DNA from: Apteryx mantelli
Lineage: Eukaryota; Chordata; Aves; Apterygiformes; Apterygidae
Assembly (NCBI RefSeq): GCF_036417845.1
Contig: NC_089982.1
Span: 61,765,684-61,829,683 of the forward strand
Reading direction: 5' to 3'
Length of the DNA: 64,000 nt
The position numbers and the translations under genes are program-made. Shown piece after piece: positions 1 through 11,500 of this stretch; within the stretch, counting starts at the first letter, position 1, and every line of letters starts with the position of its first letter. The notes beneath the pieces are model-generated. The model saw nothing but the letters and a program-made list of their open reading frames with translations. It searched no databases and was not told where the DNA came from.

Positions 1-1165
1 GATGAAGACCTGGAGAAAGACAACTTTGTTAAAAACCAACTAACTGGAATACACTGGGAGCAGGTAAAAAAATAACCAGGGAGAATTCGTTATGTGCTTT
101 TTCAGGAGTTTGATTAGAAGCAACTAAAACTACTATTAAAAATATTGTCTGAAGTTGCGAATACAGCCACAGGTATAAAGCTGCAGGTGCAAACCTCTGG
201 TACAGATAAGTACATTTGACAGGAGCCAAGACAGGATTTTCAAGAATTCATGAGAGTCACTGATATCTCTTAATTCTGAGGGTTAACTGTAGTCAAAGTG
301 TGACTTAACTGTCTTTGTTAACGGCTTTTACAGATATAGTAGAGACAATAAGCATTTGCTTGCCTATAATGCTGTTTTGAGTTGTTAATTATTTGTAAAG
401 CAGCTTAATGTCCTCAGATGGAAGGTTTTTTCTAAATGCAAACTATTCTTGTTGATGGAACCAACTGATTAATAGCACTTGTTTTGTAAGACCAAGTATG
501 AAATAAACATCAATTTAAAAGTTATATCACACATTATATTGGCTATTTTGAGTAAATCTTGACTGATCTTTTTTCAGTTAGAGTTTAATCCCTAATCTTT
601 CATTTTCCCTTTTAGATCAAGGACAAATGCCAAGGCTAAGTACACAATGAAAGCACGATCAATATTGTGTATTTATTCTAGATACATATGACATTAATTT
701 CATCATATTTTCCTGATATTAATACAGCTATTATTCCATAGACTTGAAAGTCACAGAGAATGTTAAATCAGTTAGTACTAACCTCTTAAAAGGCTAGATA
801 AAATGAGTCAATTTAATAGAATTAAGACAACAGTACTATTCTCCTCTTTTCTCTTCTTGCAAATATTTCTCATGCTCCTTTAAACTCTGATCCTGTAGTT
901 ATGTTGTACATAGGCAAAGAGCTTACAGTTGAAAGACAGGTACTTTCAAACTTGTAAGATTTTTTAAAGTCAAGCAATTTTCCTTGAATGCCACAGCAAT
1001 GAGCAGACAGAACCATGTCATGAACATACAGAGTTATTTTAGTGTGCTAGCAAGCAAGAACAGTTTAGAACAATTATAACTAAAAAATGCTAATAAATTA
1101 TTCTGGCTTTGTGTTTAGTTGTTTTTTTGCTTTTTAAACCACAAAGAGCTAGAACACAGAGTCTG

Positions 1166-1708
1166 ATGACTACGGCATTAAACATCACTTTAGAAGAAGG
1201 GCAGATGTGCACGACTTATTTGGAGAGTCTGTTTCAGCTCAAGGTACTTGTGGTCTTTGGTAAAGATGCCATGTGGTCAGTAGAGCTAAAGCCCTTAAAT
1301 TGCAAACTGATTCTGAAGCTGAATCCCTGTGAAGCAAAAAGGGCTCTTGATATACAGGCAACTAAGTTTCTAAAAGGGTTGTTTAAAAAGCTGAGGTTTT
1401 ACTATCAAATGTATTGTATGCTAACTGCCTTGCATTTGGATCAAATTTTTCTTGATGATTTGCAAGACTTACAAGAAAGCCAGCCTGAAAACAACAAATC
1501 ACATGAATCAGTTCTGACCCAAGACTTACAAAATATTGTCATCACTGATGACTGCTACTGTTTGAAAACTGGACTTGATATAATACTGCTTCTGAACTCA
1601 TTTGTCTCTGGGAAGGGAGAGACAGGAGTTCACCTAAAACAGCACATATCTGTCAGAGCCCACAGAGGTGACAGGCTAACTGATGCAAATGAAGGTCTTG
1701 GTTTGTAA
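1166..1708 (+). other. Unidentified 180-codon open frame, antisense inside KLB intron 1
   Basis: An ATG at 1166 opens a frame of 180 codons ending in TAA at 1706-1708; the frame stays open upstream to about 1109. The predicted product begins MTTALNITLEEG, has a basic stretch (KFLKGLFKKLRFYYQMY), and then an acidic segment (LDDLQDLQESQPE). I do not recognise a family. Composition is protein-like, with amphipathic stretches rather than low complexity, but no splice pattern, poly(A) tail or promoter supports it. An acceptor-like TTTAG precedes it at 1113-1117. In 64 kb of six-frame sequence one ORF of this size can occur by chance. It could be an old retrocopy, a lineage-specific gene or noise. 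Confidence 0.2.
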
Positions 1709-2296
1709 AGCTCTTTTTTTCTGACACTCATTTATTTAAACCAGTCGTTTGACTTCATTGTGCTTATTTCTCCAATTATAAGTTATGGATAATAATACTT
1801 AATAGCATCATATTTATTAACAGTAATACCGTTTGGGCCCACTGGATTGGGCTTTGAGAACCCTGTGGGAACTGGACCTTGTCTCAAAAATCAACAGTCC
1901 TAATAAATGACAGCAGAGTTGTCTGTAGTTTATTTGCAGTTATATTCTTTGATTTTGATTTCCAGAGGATGGTGATAGGTGGAATTTTTGTAAAATACTT
2001 TGAAATCTTCAAGCACACTGGGCTGTCTAAGGCAAATGAGCAGTAATATTCATGGTTAGGTAAGAGCATCTGTTCTGAAGCAGTTACACACTGAAGAGCA
2101 GAAGCAGCTACCACAGTCAAGTGGCAAAGCACCAGGCAACTGAGTTCAGCTCCTGAGCCGCCCTTCTCTACTGAAACAAGCCAGTCAACTGCCTTCAGTC
2201 AGACCAGGCCTCCAGATACCAACTGTAAGCAGGAATCCTTCCCTGGTTAAATCTTCAAACATGGATTTGGAAAAGGTTTTGTTGGTATTTCAGGAG

Positions 2297-2320
2297 AAAC
2301 AAAACAAAACAAAACAAAAC
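2297..2320. repeat. (AAAAC)n short tandem repeat
   Basis: About five AAAAC units in KLB intron 1, uninterrupted. Confidence 0.85.
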
Positions 2321-5300
2321 TTTTGAAGCACACTATAGTTTCATTTTTTTTAGTTGGGGCAGTTTTAATTTTTAACAGTTTCTATAAACTTAGCATAAGA
2401 AACAAGACTCTGACCTTTATAAGGCAAACTTAGCAGAGCTGCACTGACAAATATGGATAGATTTCATCCCCACTGGGAAGAAGTGCAAATCCAGAGCTCA
2501 ATCCTGTGAATTTTTGTTGTGTTACATTCAGCTGTTTAATTCATTCCATATTTGGCACCTTGCTAAAAGTTGCCTGATTTTTCGCAGAGACCAAGAACCC
2601 CAAGGGGCCCTGTTGTACGCAGCTGCTTAGAAAGTATGTCTCCAGCCTCCGCCACTGAAACCTTATCACCTTGTGCCTTTCAATTTTTAAATACTTGGCT
2701 GTAAAGGAATTTTGCAGATTCAGGCTTTTGCAAAAAAGCCACATTTTTTCCACACTCCTCCTCTCTGATCTACCAAAGATTTTTTTCTCTTTCTAATATT
2801 GTTGTATGTCCACTGCACAAATACAATTTCCTGTGGCAAATCTAAGTATTTTTGAAATAATGTGTTTAATTAGAATTTAGTGATACACATGTCAGAAAAG
2901 GAGTATGTTAGAAAAGGAATGGCTTATTGTCACAAGTAGCTGACATTCCCCTCATTAATGAGTTGTCCTGCTTTTCCAGCAAAGCTGTGAACGTCAACTT
3001 CTTCCAGCAATGAAGCAGACAAACATAGACAATTCTGCTGTCCGTCCTCGAGCCACACTTGATGGAGACAGTGCTCCGTCCTCCTATAAGAAATATTGGC
3101 ACTGGTGTGGCTTCATCTTCCTAGATCCTGAGGAAAGGAGGCCTCATTGGAGGAAGGGAAGAAAGTGTCTGGTTGGACTTAGAGACAAAAATTATTCACT
3201 CCATTTTCCATTCACTCCGTAGAAATGTATTTTAAAAGAGATTGAATTATGGGACTTCTCTGGGACATGCTCCTCCAAAGGTCCCAAAGGCAGTAGTGTC
3301 CATGAAAAGATCCTAGCACAGTGACTGCTACCATGGAGCTGGGCACAGAGACAACCCGATCTGTAATGGGTCTAGCCTTTTCCCAGTAGGTGATAATGAA
3401 GGAGTGTCCATGAAGAAAATTTTTAGGGAGATTTCCTTGTTCTGATAGTTTTCTCCTGGGCATTTCTGCAAGATGGAAGGGAGTGTGAATGATCTTTAAC
3501 AGGGGGGGAAAAAAAGTCCCATTCTGCCTGTTACTTAGCAAAGCCAGAACTGCCTAGAGGGCACTGATCCAGAGGAAGAAAAGAAGACAGCCTGGTCTGT
3601 AATTTGTGATCTTTACAAACCTCAGTCTAAGTGATATATAGAAAGAACATAACTAAATCCAGAGAAAATGATGATAATAGGTCAGATCAATATCTGATTT
3701 AGCTCCAAACACAATGATTCATCTGCTGTATATTTTCTTCCTCATTGTCAGATTTATTTACTATTTAATCAAAGAAATCCATCTAATTTTTCTGTGTGCA
3801 GTTTTTTCATCTCTGCTTCAGTATGACAGACACCTTAGGGGCATGCTTGTTTTTGTATCTTATTCAATATTTCTTTTAAATATTGCATGGCAAGATCAGT
3901 GTTATCATTAATTGTTTTTTGATGATGCCTTTATAAAGCACAGTCTCCTTTAACGCAGAAAGGAGATACACTTTTGACTGCCGCTCTGGATTGGGTGTAA
4001 AATTTCACATGTCTTCCTCATATTAATGATAAGGATCATACAATTGAATAGAGACTTATCTAAGTGAATCCCTTAGCAATTTATAATTTATAAGCTTCAA
4101 ACTGCTAATTTGCTATTAATTTCCGTGGAAGTGGTATCACGTCCTTTAAAATGATCGATAGCAATTATTGGCCTCTGTCTATGAATATCATGCGTAGTAA
4201 CATGCAAATATGGCTTTAAATTGAAGTTTTCTTTGAGTTTTTCTGTAGATTATTTTCCTCATGTGGATCTCCTAAGCACTCTGTTTACTTAGCAGCCTTT
4301 GCTTCTGCAGTCTATTAGCCCTCTTTGTGTGTCTTGAATAGCAAGACCCTTGTAGAAGGCAGGACTGGCTCTTTAGCAGATGCGTCTGGGGCGTTCCCTT
4401 AAAAGGATGCAAACCACAGAAGGGAAGCACATATATTAGTAGATAGAGCATCTGTAGTGCCTTGTGCTAGCAAGAGCATGCATCTCTGAGGCTTGGTAAA
4501 CACAGATAAATACTATTTTTTTTTTGAAAATCCTTAATAAGATAATTCTCTACCTAATGAATTCATTCACGGAAGCACATAATTCTTTTTATCATATAAC
4601 AGTTCTATTATGCATGCACTTTTTCCTTATGCCACCCAATTATTTTAGTATTAAGCTGCTGGGTTTTTTTTAATCTAAAACACTTTGTCACATTTGAAAA
4701 AGACTAAAATTTCTAGTTAAGAATGAATAGAAATTTCTTCAGCCTTCATCCAGAGACACAAAAATCTCCAGCAAAATTTCAAACTATTTTTATAATAAAA
4801 TAATCCAAAGTCCAGAAAAGCAGAGGTTTACGGTTTGTCATATCATTTTTGTCATTGTTTGAAACATAGCTTCAGTTTATGATTGACATATCACATAGAA
4901 GCACTCCTTATAAATGCTGTTTAGTTCTTGCAAAAGAGAGCACTGCATTGGTAAATGAAACCAAAAGTAACACTCATTTATGAGAGAGCCTGACTTTTAT
5001 TTTATCCAAAAGTACCCCATATATTTCTATAAAAAGGCATTAGAATGATTATTCAGCAGTTTCCTGAGGTAACACAGTTATGGCCAGATTAATTTCTTTT
5101 GAGCATTACAGACCTGTTTTTCCTGCTTAGCAATGGGTGGACCTGGTAGTATATATAGGGTGGCATGGAAAATATTGTCCTTTTCTCTTTCAGCAGACTG
5201 TGCAAAAATGAAGCCTTGACACTGACATGAATGTGGCTCCTCCTAAAGCCATAAATGATAATCTTTTCAATAACTTTAACAGGCTTTGGATGATACCCCC

Positions 5301-5998
5301 CAAATCTGACATTTTTGTTTGGCTTTTATTTTTGGGAAGACTGTTTTGTATGGCAGTGGTAAATTCAAAGGTACCCATAATACAATGTCAGAGAAACAGA
5401 TTTGCATGTACCGGTTCTGAAAGAATAAAGCCATGTGATAGCTCTTTAAAGACAGATTTTTATAACATTCTCTAATCTAAGGAGAGATATTTTACAGCAC
5501 ATGACTACTGATTGTGCATCAATACATTATATTTATATGCTATTGTCAGCAATACTAGACAAAGAGAAAATGCAGATACCCAGAAAAATCTTTGAGGAAA
5601 GATTCTGGCTAGTTGGCTTGAAATGTATACTGCCAACTACTTCTGTGGAATGACTACCTTTAATTGTATTTTATTCAGAAAAAAATATATATATATGAGA
5701 AGAATTGACTCAAGCTGAATGGTTCTGCAAAGGCATCCATTCCACCTCCACCTCCAACCCCAAACTCATCTAATACAATTCCTCTAATACATTACTACAG
5801 ATTTAAGGTTCTTAGTAAAGAAGACCTAAAATCTTCAGAAATTTTACTGTGCCACAGAAGAGAACAGGTGATGTGCATGGTGCTATAAGAAAGGTACAAC
5901 ATGAAGATAGTTTCTGCCCAAGAATAAAAACCTAGCTACTTCATTGCATGTTGCTGAAAGTCTCATTAACTCTTTTCTTGAAGTTATGTTTTATACTC

Positions 5999-6095
5999 AG
6001 ATTCACAGATTTTAAAGCTAGAAGGAACTATTAGATTGTGAAGTCTGACAGCTACGTAATACAGACCAAGGAACTTAGCTCCGTGATTTGTATAT
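5999..6095 (-). mobile_element. Ancient CR1-like LINE 3' fragment
   Basis: The plus strand reads TTTTAAAGCTAGAAGGAACT followed by a degraded version of the ATC-TAGTCTGAC segment and ACAGACCAAGGAACTTAGC. This is the layout of old CR1-type 3' regions common in archosaur and turtle genomes, in reverse complement. It is heavily diverged and not mobile. Family placement rests on pattern memory only. Confidence 0.55.
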
Positions 6096-7274
6096 CAAAC
6101 CCAGATATGGCTGGCTGACTGGAAAACCTAATTGATTCTTCGGCAGAGGCATTGCTCTGTATGTGCTGTCTGGTGCTTAGATTAATTTTACAATATGAGA
6201 AAATGCAGAGATTACCTAGCTAATACCTCAGTTTCCATTTGAAATACTCTACTGTGCCTATGAGAAATGCAGGAAAGCAATACTAGATGTCTATGTGTTC
6301 TATCTTGTACAGGTATTATATCAACTATATTTTAAATAACACTTGAAAATAAGAAGAATGACTGAGCATCAGTTCTCTTTGAGTTGTTTCACAAATCTCT
6401 GTGCATCTCTTGTACTAAGCCAGGAATCAGTTAGTGACTCAAGGTACCTGAAGACTTTTCTTGTGTAAAACTTCTGTTGAACCTGCAGGCTCAAGCCCAG
6501 AAGCAAATACAAGAAATAGAAATGGTCAGTTGCAAAATATTTTTAACTACTCTGATAGCTGTTAAATTTTTTTTTCTCCATGTATATACTTGTTTCTGTA
6601 TAACAAACACATTAATATTTATTTATTAATTATAATACATGGTAGGTAGTAGAAAAATTCTCTTGGTGCCAGCGAGGAATGGTTTGAGCATGGGGAATTA
6701 TAGTGACTTCTCTGTCAAAAGAGACAGGACAGTGACCTGCTCTGTAAAGTACTTTGAGCACTACAGAGGAAAAAAGCTATATTGATATTGTTAATTTTTG
6801 TCTTAAACTGCTCTGCTTAGAAATTGTTTTAAATTATAGCAAGAGAAAATAAGAATATAAGCTCCTATGCATAGGAACTGCCTATCTGCTCTGTAGAATG
6901 AAGTCAATAATCTGTCAGAGGAGATGCTGTAAACTCGGTAATGCTGTTGACACTACCATGAACAACGTCTGCACTTTTACCTTAAAAAATATGACCCACC
7001 GTAATCTCTTGTGACCTCAAACTTTTCTTTTTGTCTTTCCCGAAGAAAGAATACCATGAACATAGGACCCAGTACAGCAGCTGTTCAAGCTAATGGTGGG
7101 ATCAAGTCTTTGAATGTGTAATTTTGTAGAAGACAGCTGATAAATGAAATAACTCTGACATAAAAATTAAAATGCTGAAAACTTTATAAAAAATGTAATT
7201 TTGAAATTCTTAAATGCTGAAGGGGACATTTGTTTTTGTTTTCCTACAAAACCAAGACAGAACTAATCAGATTC

Positions 7275-7319
7275 ATATATGTGTATACATACACACACAC
7301 ATACACACATATATATATT
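7275..7319. repeat. Compound TA/CA microsatellite
   Basis: Alternating ATATGTGTATAC, (AC)n and (AT)n units in KLB intron 1, close to exon 1. Confidence 0.8.
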
Positions 7320-7710
7320 CCATTGCTAGTAGAATTGATCTAGTATGCAGATACAAATAAACCTCTGTATAAACTAATAGAATAGTCACCTCAGTGTGGC
7401 TGACACTTGCTGTTTGACAAAAGAAAAGAATAAAGAAGGAAAAACATGCTTTTTAATAGATTTTGTAGGCAAAAGGTCACTGAAATAAAGTAATAAACAA
7501 GCACTTTAAAACAAACAGTTATTGAGTTAGCTGTTGTGACTATAACAATAAAATCAACATCATGATTAAAAAAAGACTGCCTTAACTAAGGGTTATTTCA
7601 TGGTATTTTCACATTCCTTAATTTTTTTACCACTGATTACACAACTGATTCCTCCCATTGTTTCTTAATGGAGGTGCAAGATCAGTTTATAAAATCTTAT
7701 CATACTGTAC

Positions 7711-8448
7711 CTTGATCAAATTGTGTCCTACAGAGTAGACAGTTGTTATTTTCCCTTTCTCTCCAGGAGCATGAATACCTGTGCCATACCCATGCCAAGC
7801 AACTAAATACGGATTGTGCATTGTAATCCAATACTTAACACGATCCCCAAAGGTCTGGAAGCAAAAGGTGGCATAGTCATTGAAGATATCAATTACTGAT
7901 TCATTTTTCCATCCCCCGTATTTTTCTTGCAGTGTCAAGGGCAGGTCCCAGTGATACAGAGTAACCATGGGGTCAATCTTTCTGTAGACCAGAGAGTCAA
8001 TAAGACTATTATAGTACTGGAGTCCTTTTTCATTGGGAGCTGCTACCACTCCAGTGGGAAAAAGTCTTGACCATGAAATTGAAAATTGGTAAAAAGTAAC
8101 TCCCAAAAAATCCAAGGCTGACAAATCTTTGTCCAACAAGGTATAACTGTCACTGGAAATGTCGGTGCCGTCGGCACCTCTGAACGCTGTGTGGACAAAC
8201 TGGTCCCATACAGAGGATCCTTTCCCATCCTTCCTCCAGCTGCCTTCCACCTGCAATGCCCCTGTCCCTACGCCCCAAAGAAACTCTTTGGGGAAAGTGT
8301 CATACAAAAACATCTGTGTTTCACTCACAGGGCTGAAGTTGGGATCCTTCTTCCACACAGATCTTCCCTCTCCGGCAAGCCCAGTAACTGTCCTTAGGAA
8401 AACCAATGTCCAAAAAGCAACAAACCTCTTCAGTCGTCGGCCACGCAT
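7711..8448 (-). CDS. KLB: Beta-Klotho, coding exon 1 (partial gene; signal peptide and most of the KL1 domain)
   Basis: Co-receptor at the cell surface that binds FGF19 and FGF21 and presents them to FGF receptors. The exon encodes 246 residues. Residues 1-25 look like a signal peptide: a basic start (RGRRLKR), then a hydrophobic stretch. From about residue 47 ([19 protein letters not shown]) it is a family-1 glycosidase fold, with TLYHWDLPL and the sequon KNES. In active GH1 enzymes the acid/base site reads NEP; here it reads MHNPYL with Asn212 in place of Glu, as in mammalian KLB, so this domain is a pseudo-glycosidase. The exon ends after GHNLIK at a GTACAG donor, in phase 0. No later exon is found down to position 1. 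I chose this ATG because an in-frame TAA lies 9 bases upstream and the ATG aligns with an internal Met of human KLB just before its signal segment. Conserved residues make the identity very secure; the start is less certain. Confidence 0.96.
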
Positions 8449-8457
8449 TATGCCCTT

Positions 8458-8550
8458 TTACAATGCCAGTGTTAACATCAGATTTCTTTCACCGATGCTG
8501 AAAAAAATCCATTCATTCCCTGGAGTCCCTGCTGCACCGACTGTCTTCAT
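8458..8550 (-). pseudogene. KLB: KLB N-terminal leader, in frame but ended by TAA (remnant or uORF)
   Basis: A 30-codon frame starts at the ATG on the complement of 8548-8550 and ends at TAA (complement of 8458-8460). Its start, including AAG, PGNEWIFFS, closely matches the first residues of human KLB, which in human run on without a break into the signal peptide. Here TAA AAG GGC ATA separates it from the ATG of the main frame, in the same frame. It may be a decayed start now acting as an upstream ORF, a polymorphism, a sequencing error, or a leader whose stop is bypassed. The homology is based on remembered human sequence. Confidence 0.7.
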
Positions 8551-11500
8551 TTGCCACTAACTGCTGGAGTGTCTTATCAAAGCTTCACTAAAAGCTTGTG
8601 ATCGTAAAAGCCCTGTCAATGATTAGCCTGAACTGTGAGACCTAGGATGGGTCAGAGAACAACGTAATCTTAGGGAGGTGGCCTCTGTGTGATCACTGAG
8701 ACACCTAGGCTGTGTTCTTATTCCGGTAAAATAGGTTACCTGAATATTATAAACACTAGTAACTGATTTATCATTATTTAAAGCTAGGTCACTAGAATGG
8801 AAGCATACTAGGTGACAGGGGTTGCTAACAAGCTATCACATTCTTTATTCTTCATTCAACTGTATTTCAAAGAAACATGGAAGAAATATACTCCATATTA
8901 CATAGTCCAATTAAAGGGTGATATATCAATTCTTAACAAATAACACATTAAATAAGAAGGGTATGCCAAAAAGCTTTTGGGATCACTTTTGAGTGACTTT
9001 TCCCAGAGCTGAATTTTTTACCTATGAGAAATTCAACATATAACATTAGGACACAGTTTATTACTAGACCCCAGATAGACTTAATAAAAACAAACAAAAT
9101 AAAAAATTTTGCCTCTCCAGGCCTAAATGTTTCTTCCATGACAATTTCTCCTTGAAGTTTTTTGTTTGGGTACAAATCTCCAGATATTTACAGGCATCTT
9201 GTGAATATTTTCTCACATTACCCACTCACAGAAAGATCGAGTTTACCTTTCTTTGGGAAAAACTGAAGAGCTTGCTCCTGTTCTGGGCAGACTCCCAAAT
9301 GCTAGTACAGGTCTGCTAGCCCCACAATTTGACAACTTAAATTGTGCTTACATAGAAATTCTGCTACTCAGAAATCATGACATTTTATCCTTTCCGTATA
9401 ACTAGATGGCTAGAGAGACAAAATGTGATTCCCCAGTCCCACCCTGCTCAAGCACGATCCTACTTCTGCAGGAAAATCCTCCCTGGATTCATGCAGGAAA
9501 TTCTGTTATGGAGAAGAGGTATAAGCACATCCCACTGACAATGTAAAAATGCAAAGCAAGTGAATATTTCATTCAAATGCATACAACTGTTTTTATATCC
9601 TTTATAAAAGTCTGCTGTACAGCTCTCTGTAGAGTAACAGTACAAAATGAACACAGGTCTGTTTCAGTTCTTAAGCAATTCCCCTTGATTTTTTTAAAAT
9701 AAAGATTAGCAAAAATAAATAACCTTGAAAGATGTTACTTCAGTACTGATTAATTTAACAATCTTGATATACACAGCTGGTACAGTGGATCTCTTACAGA
9801 GCAGTTATACAATATTTTTTGAATATAATCTCATCTTTTAAAATATTTAAAATTACGGCAAAAGTATATGTGTCAACACAGTAAATATGTGAGATGCGGA
9901 ATGTATCCACTTCTAAATCACAGTCGCTGAACAGATTCACAGAATTCAATAGCAACATGAAGTATCTTTGCATGGCAGAAACAGATGCACTGAAATCTGA
10001 ACACGGGAACAATTTCTCACGAGGCTAGCATTCTGCTTCAATGAATTAGCTCTGCTGATGTGTAGGACGTAAGAGTCCAGATGGACGGCCGCTTTATTGT
10101 TCCTGCTACCTAAGAGAGCATATTTGCAGGCAGCTTGAATGTCTTTACATAGCATTGCATCATGCCATTTAGACATACCTCTGGTTTAACAATGAAGCTG
10201 GTTAAAGCATTGGAAGACATTTTATTTTTGTGCGATTCAGTTGCTAAAAAGCTATAAACATAGTATATGTTTGCTTTTACAATAAACAACAAAATATCTA
10301 TCTCAATGTATATTTGTAAGCCTTTCTCTGCATCACCTTTATGTGAAACAGTTTCATCATAGATGATGAAGGAAGCTCTTACTAACAACTTCTGCACTGC
10401 GGATCTCTGCTGGTGGGGTAGCACCCAGCAAACATTAGTCTGCCCAACATAACAAACCCAGCTCTCCCTCAAGCATCTGGAGTAACTGCGGGCAGATCTC
10501 AGCATAGACCCTGCAGAGGCAGTTTGAGAAATAGTGAGGAAAGGTACCAAGTTCGACATGTTCCTTTTCTATCACGCAGAATAGCATTTTGAAACACATA
10601 TTGAGATGGTTATTGCATGATTGTAATCCTCCCATTTTAGCATTTAAAATGCTTTGATTGCATATATCATACTTTATGAAAGAGAAAACCCAAACACAAG
10701 TCATTATGGATGCCACTGTACCTCAGAAGTAGATTGTTGCCATGACTACCAGATGTTTGAGATCAATACACCCATGACAGCTCTGTAACACCATGGCTGT
10801 GCACTGACCAAGACAATAGGCTTCTCCCCAATAACTACAGCAGAGCTAGTACAACTTGCATCTTATTGCAGACAACGTGGTGCATTGGCATGAGATGTGA
10901 GAGGTGTAGCAGAGACTTGTGCTCACAAATCCTTAATCTGGACAAAGTTATGAACTGGATTTCTTTTCTTGTTATTGATGAGACTGGGAGCATGCTTTAG
11001 TCAAGGTTTCAAAAGGTTCCCCACTACAAGACCCTAAATCTAGTTTCTTACTGCTTTGTCAGATTTAACAGTTTGGGCTATAAAGTTACTTGATGAAGTT
11101 AGAGAGGAAGAGATTAAACTGAGGAAAGTCATATATGGACTTGAACTTGGGAAGGAGGTTATGATTAGCTGAGCAAAGAGCTGGGGAAAGGAAAGACTGC
11201 GACTGTTAACTTGGAAAACAAGTAGTAAAGAACAGTGAGATGTGATCAGAAACAGTTGAGAAGTGAGGGTGCGCAAGAAGGGGAAGAAAAGAGGAAGGAA
11301 TAAATTTTGCCACTAGCTCAAGTGGCAGAAGTCAGTGCTGGCTGCCACCCTGATGCTGTGCGTGGGTTTCAGTGTGATGTTACACAGCGCGATTTCCTGC
11401 CTCAGGCCATGAGCTTGGTGAAACTGGTTTCAGAATGAACTGAGGCTGAAAGAGTCTGTGATCTCCAGGGCACTTGCTGTTGCTGTTACAGTAGCTGGGA

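Larger units (their letters stand above)
1..7710 (-). other. KLB: KLB intron 1 (distal part continues beyond the window)
   Basis: I scanned the complement for the next KLB exon, looking for GWFANPIH-like and similar second-exon signatures, and saw none, so intron 1 is longer than 7.7 kb. It holds an old CR1-like fragment (5999-6095), an (AAAAC)n tract (2297-2320), a CA/TA tract (7275-7319) and one 180-codon plus-strand open frame (1166-1708) described separately. The remainder is AT-rich sequence in which I recognise nothing. Confidence 0.75.

Noticed and set aside
10110-10559. 149-codon minus-strand open frame in the KLB/RFC1 intergenic region, with overlapping smaller ones.
   Set aside because: No recognisable family, no splice, promoter or poly(A) support. 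Overlapping frames in different phases suggest chance openness.
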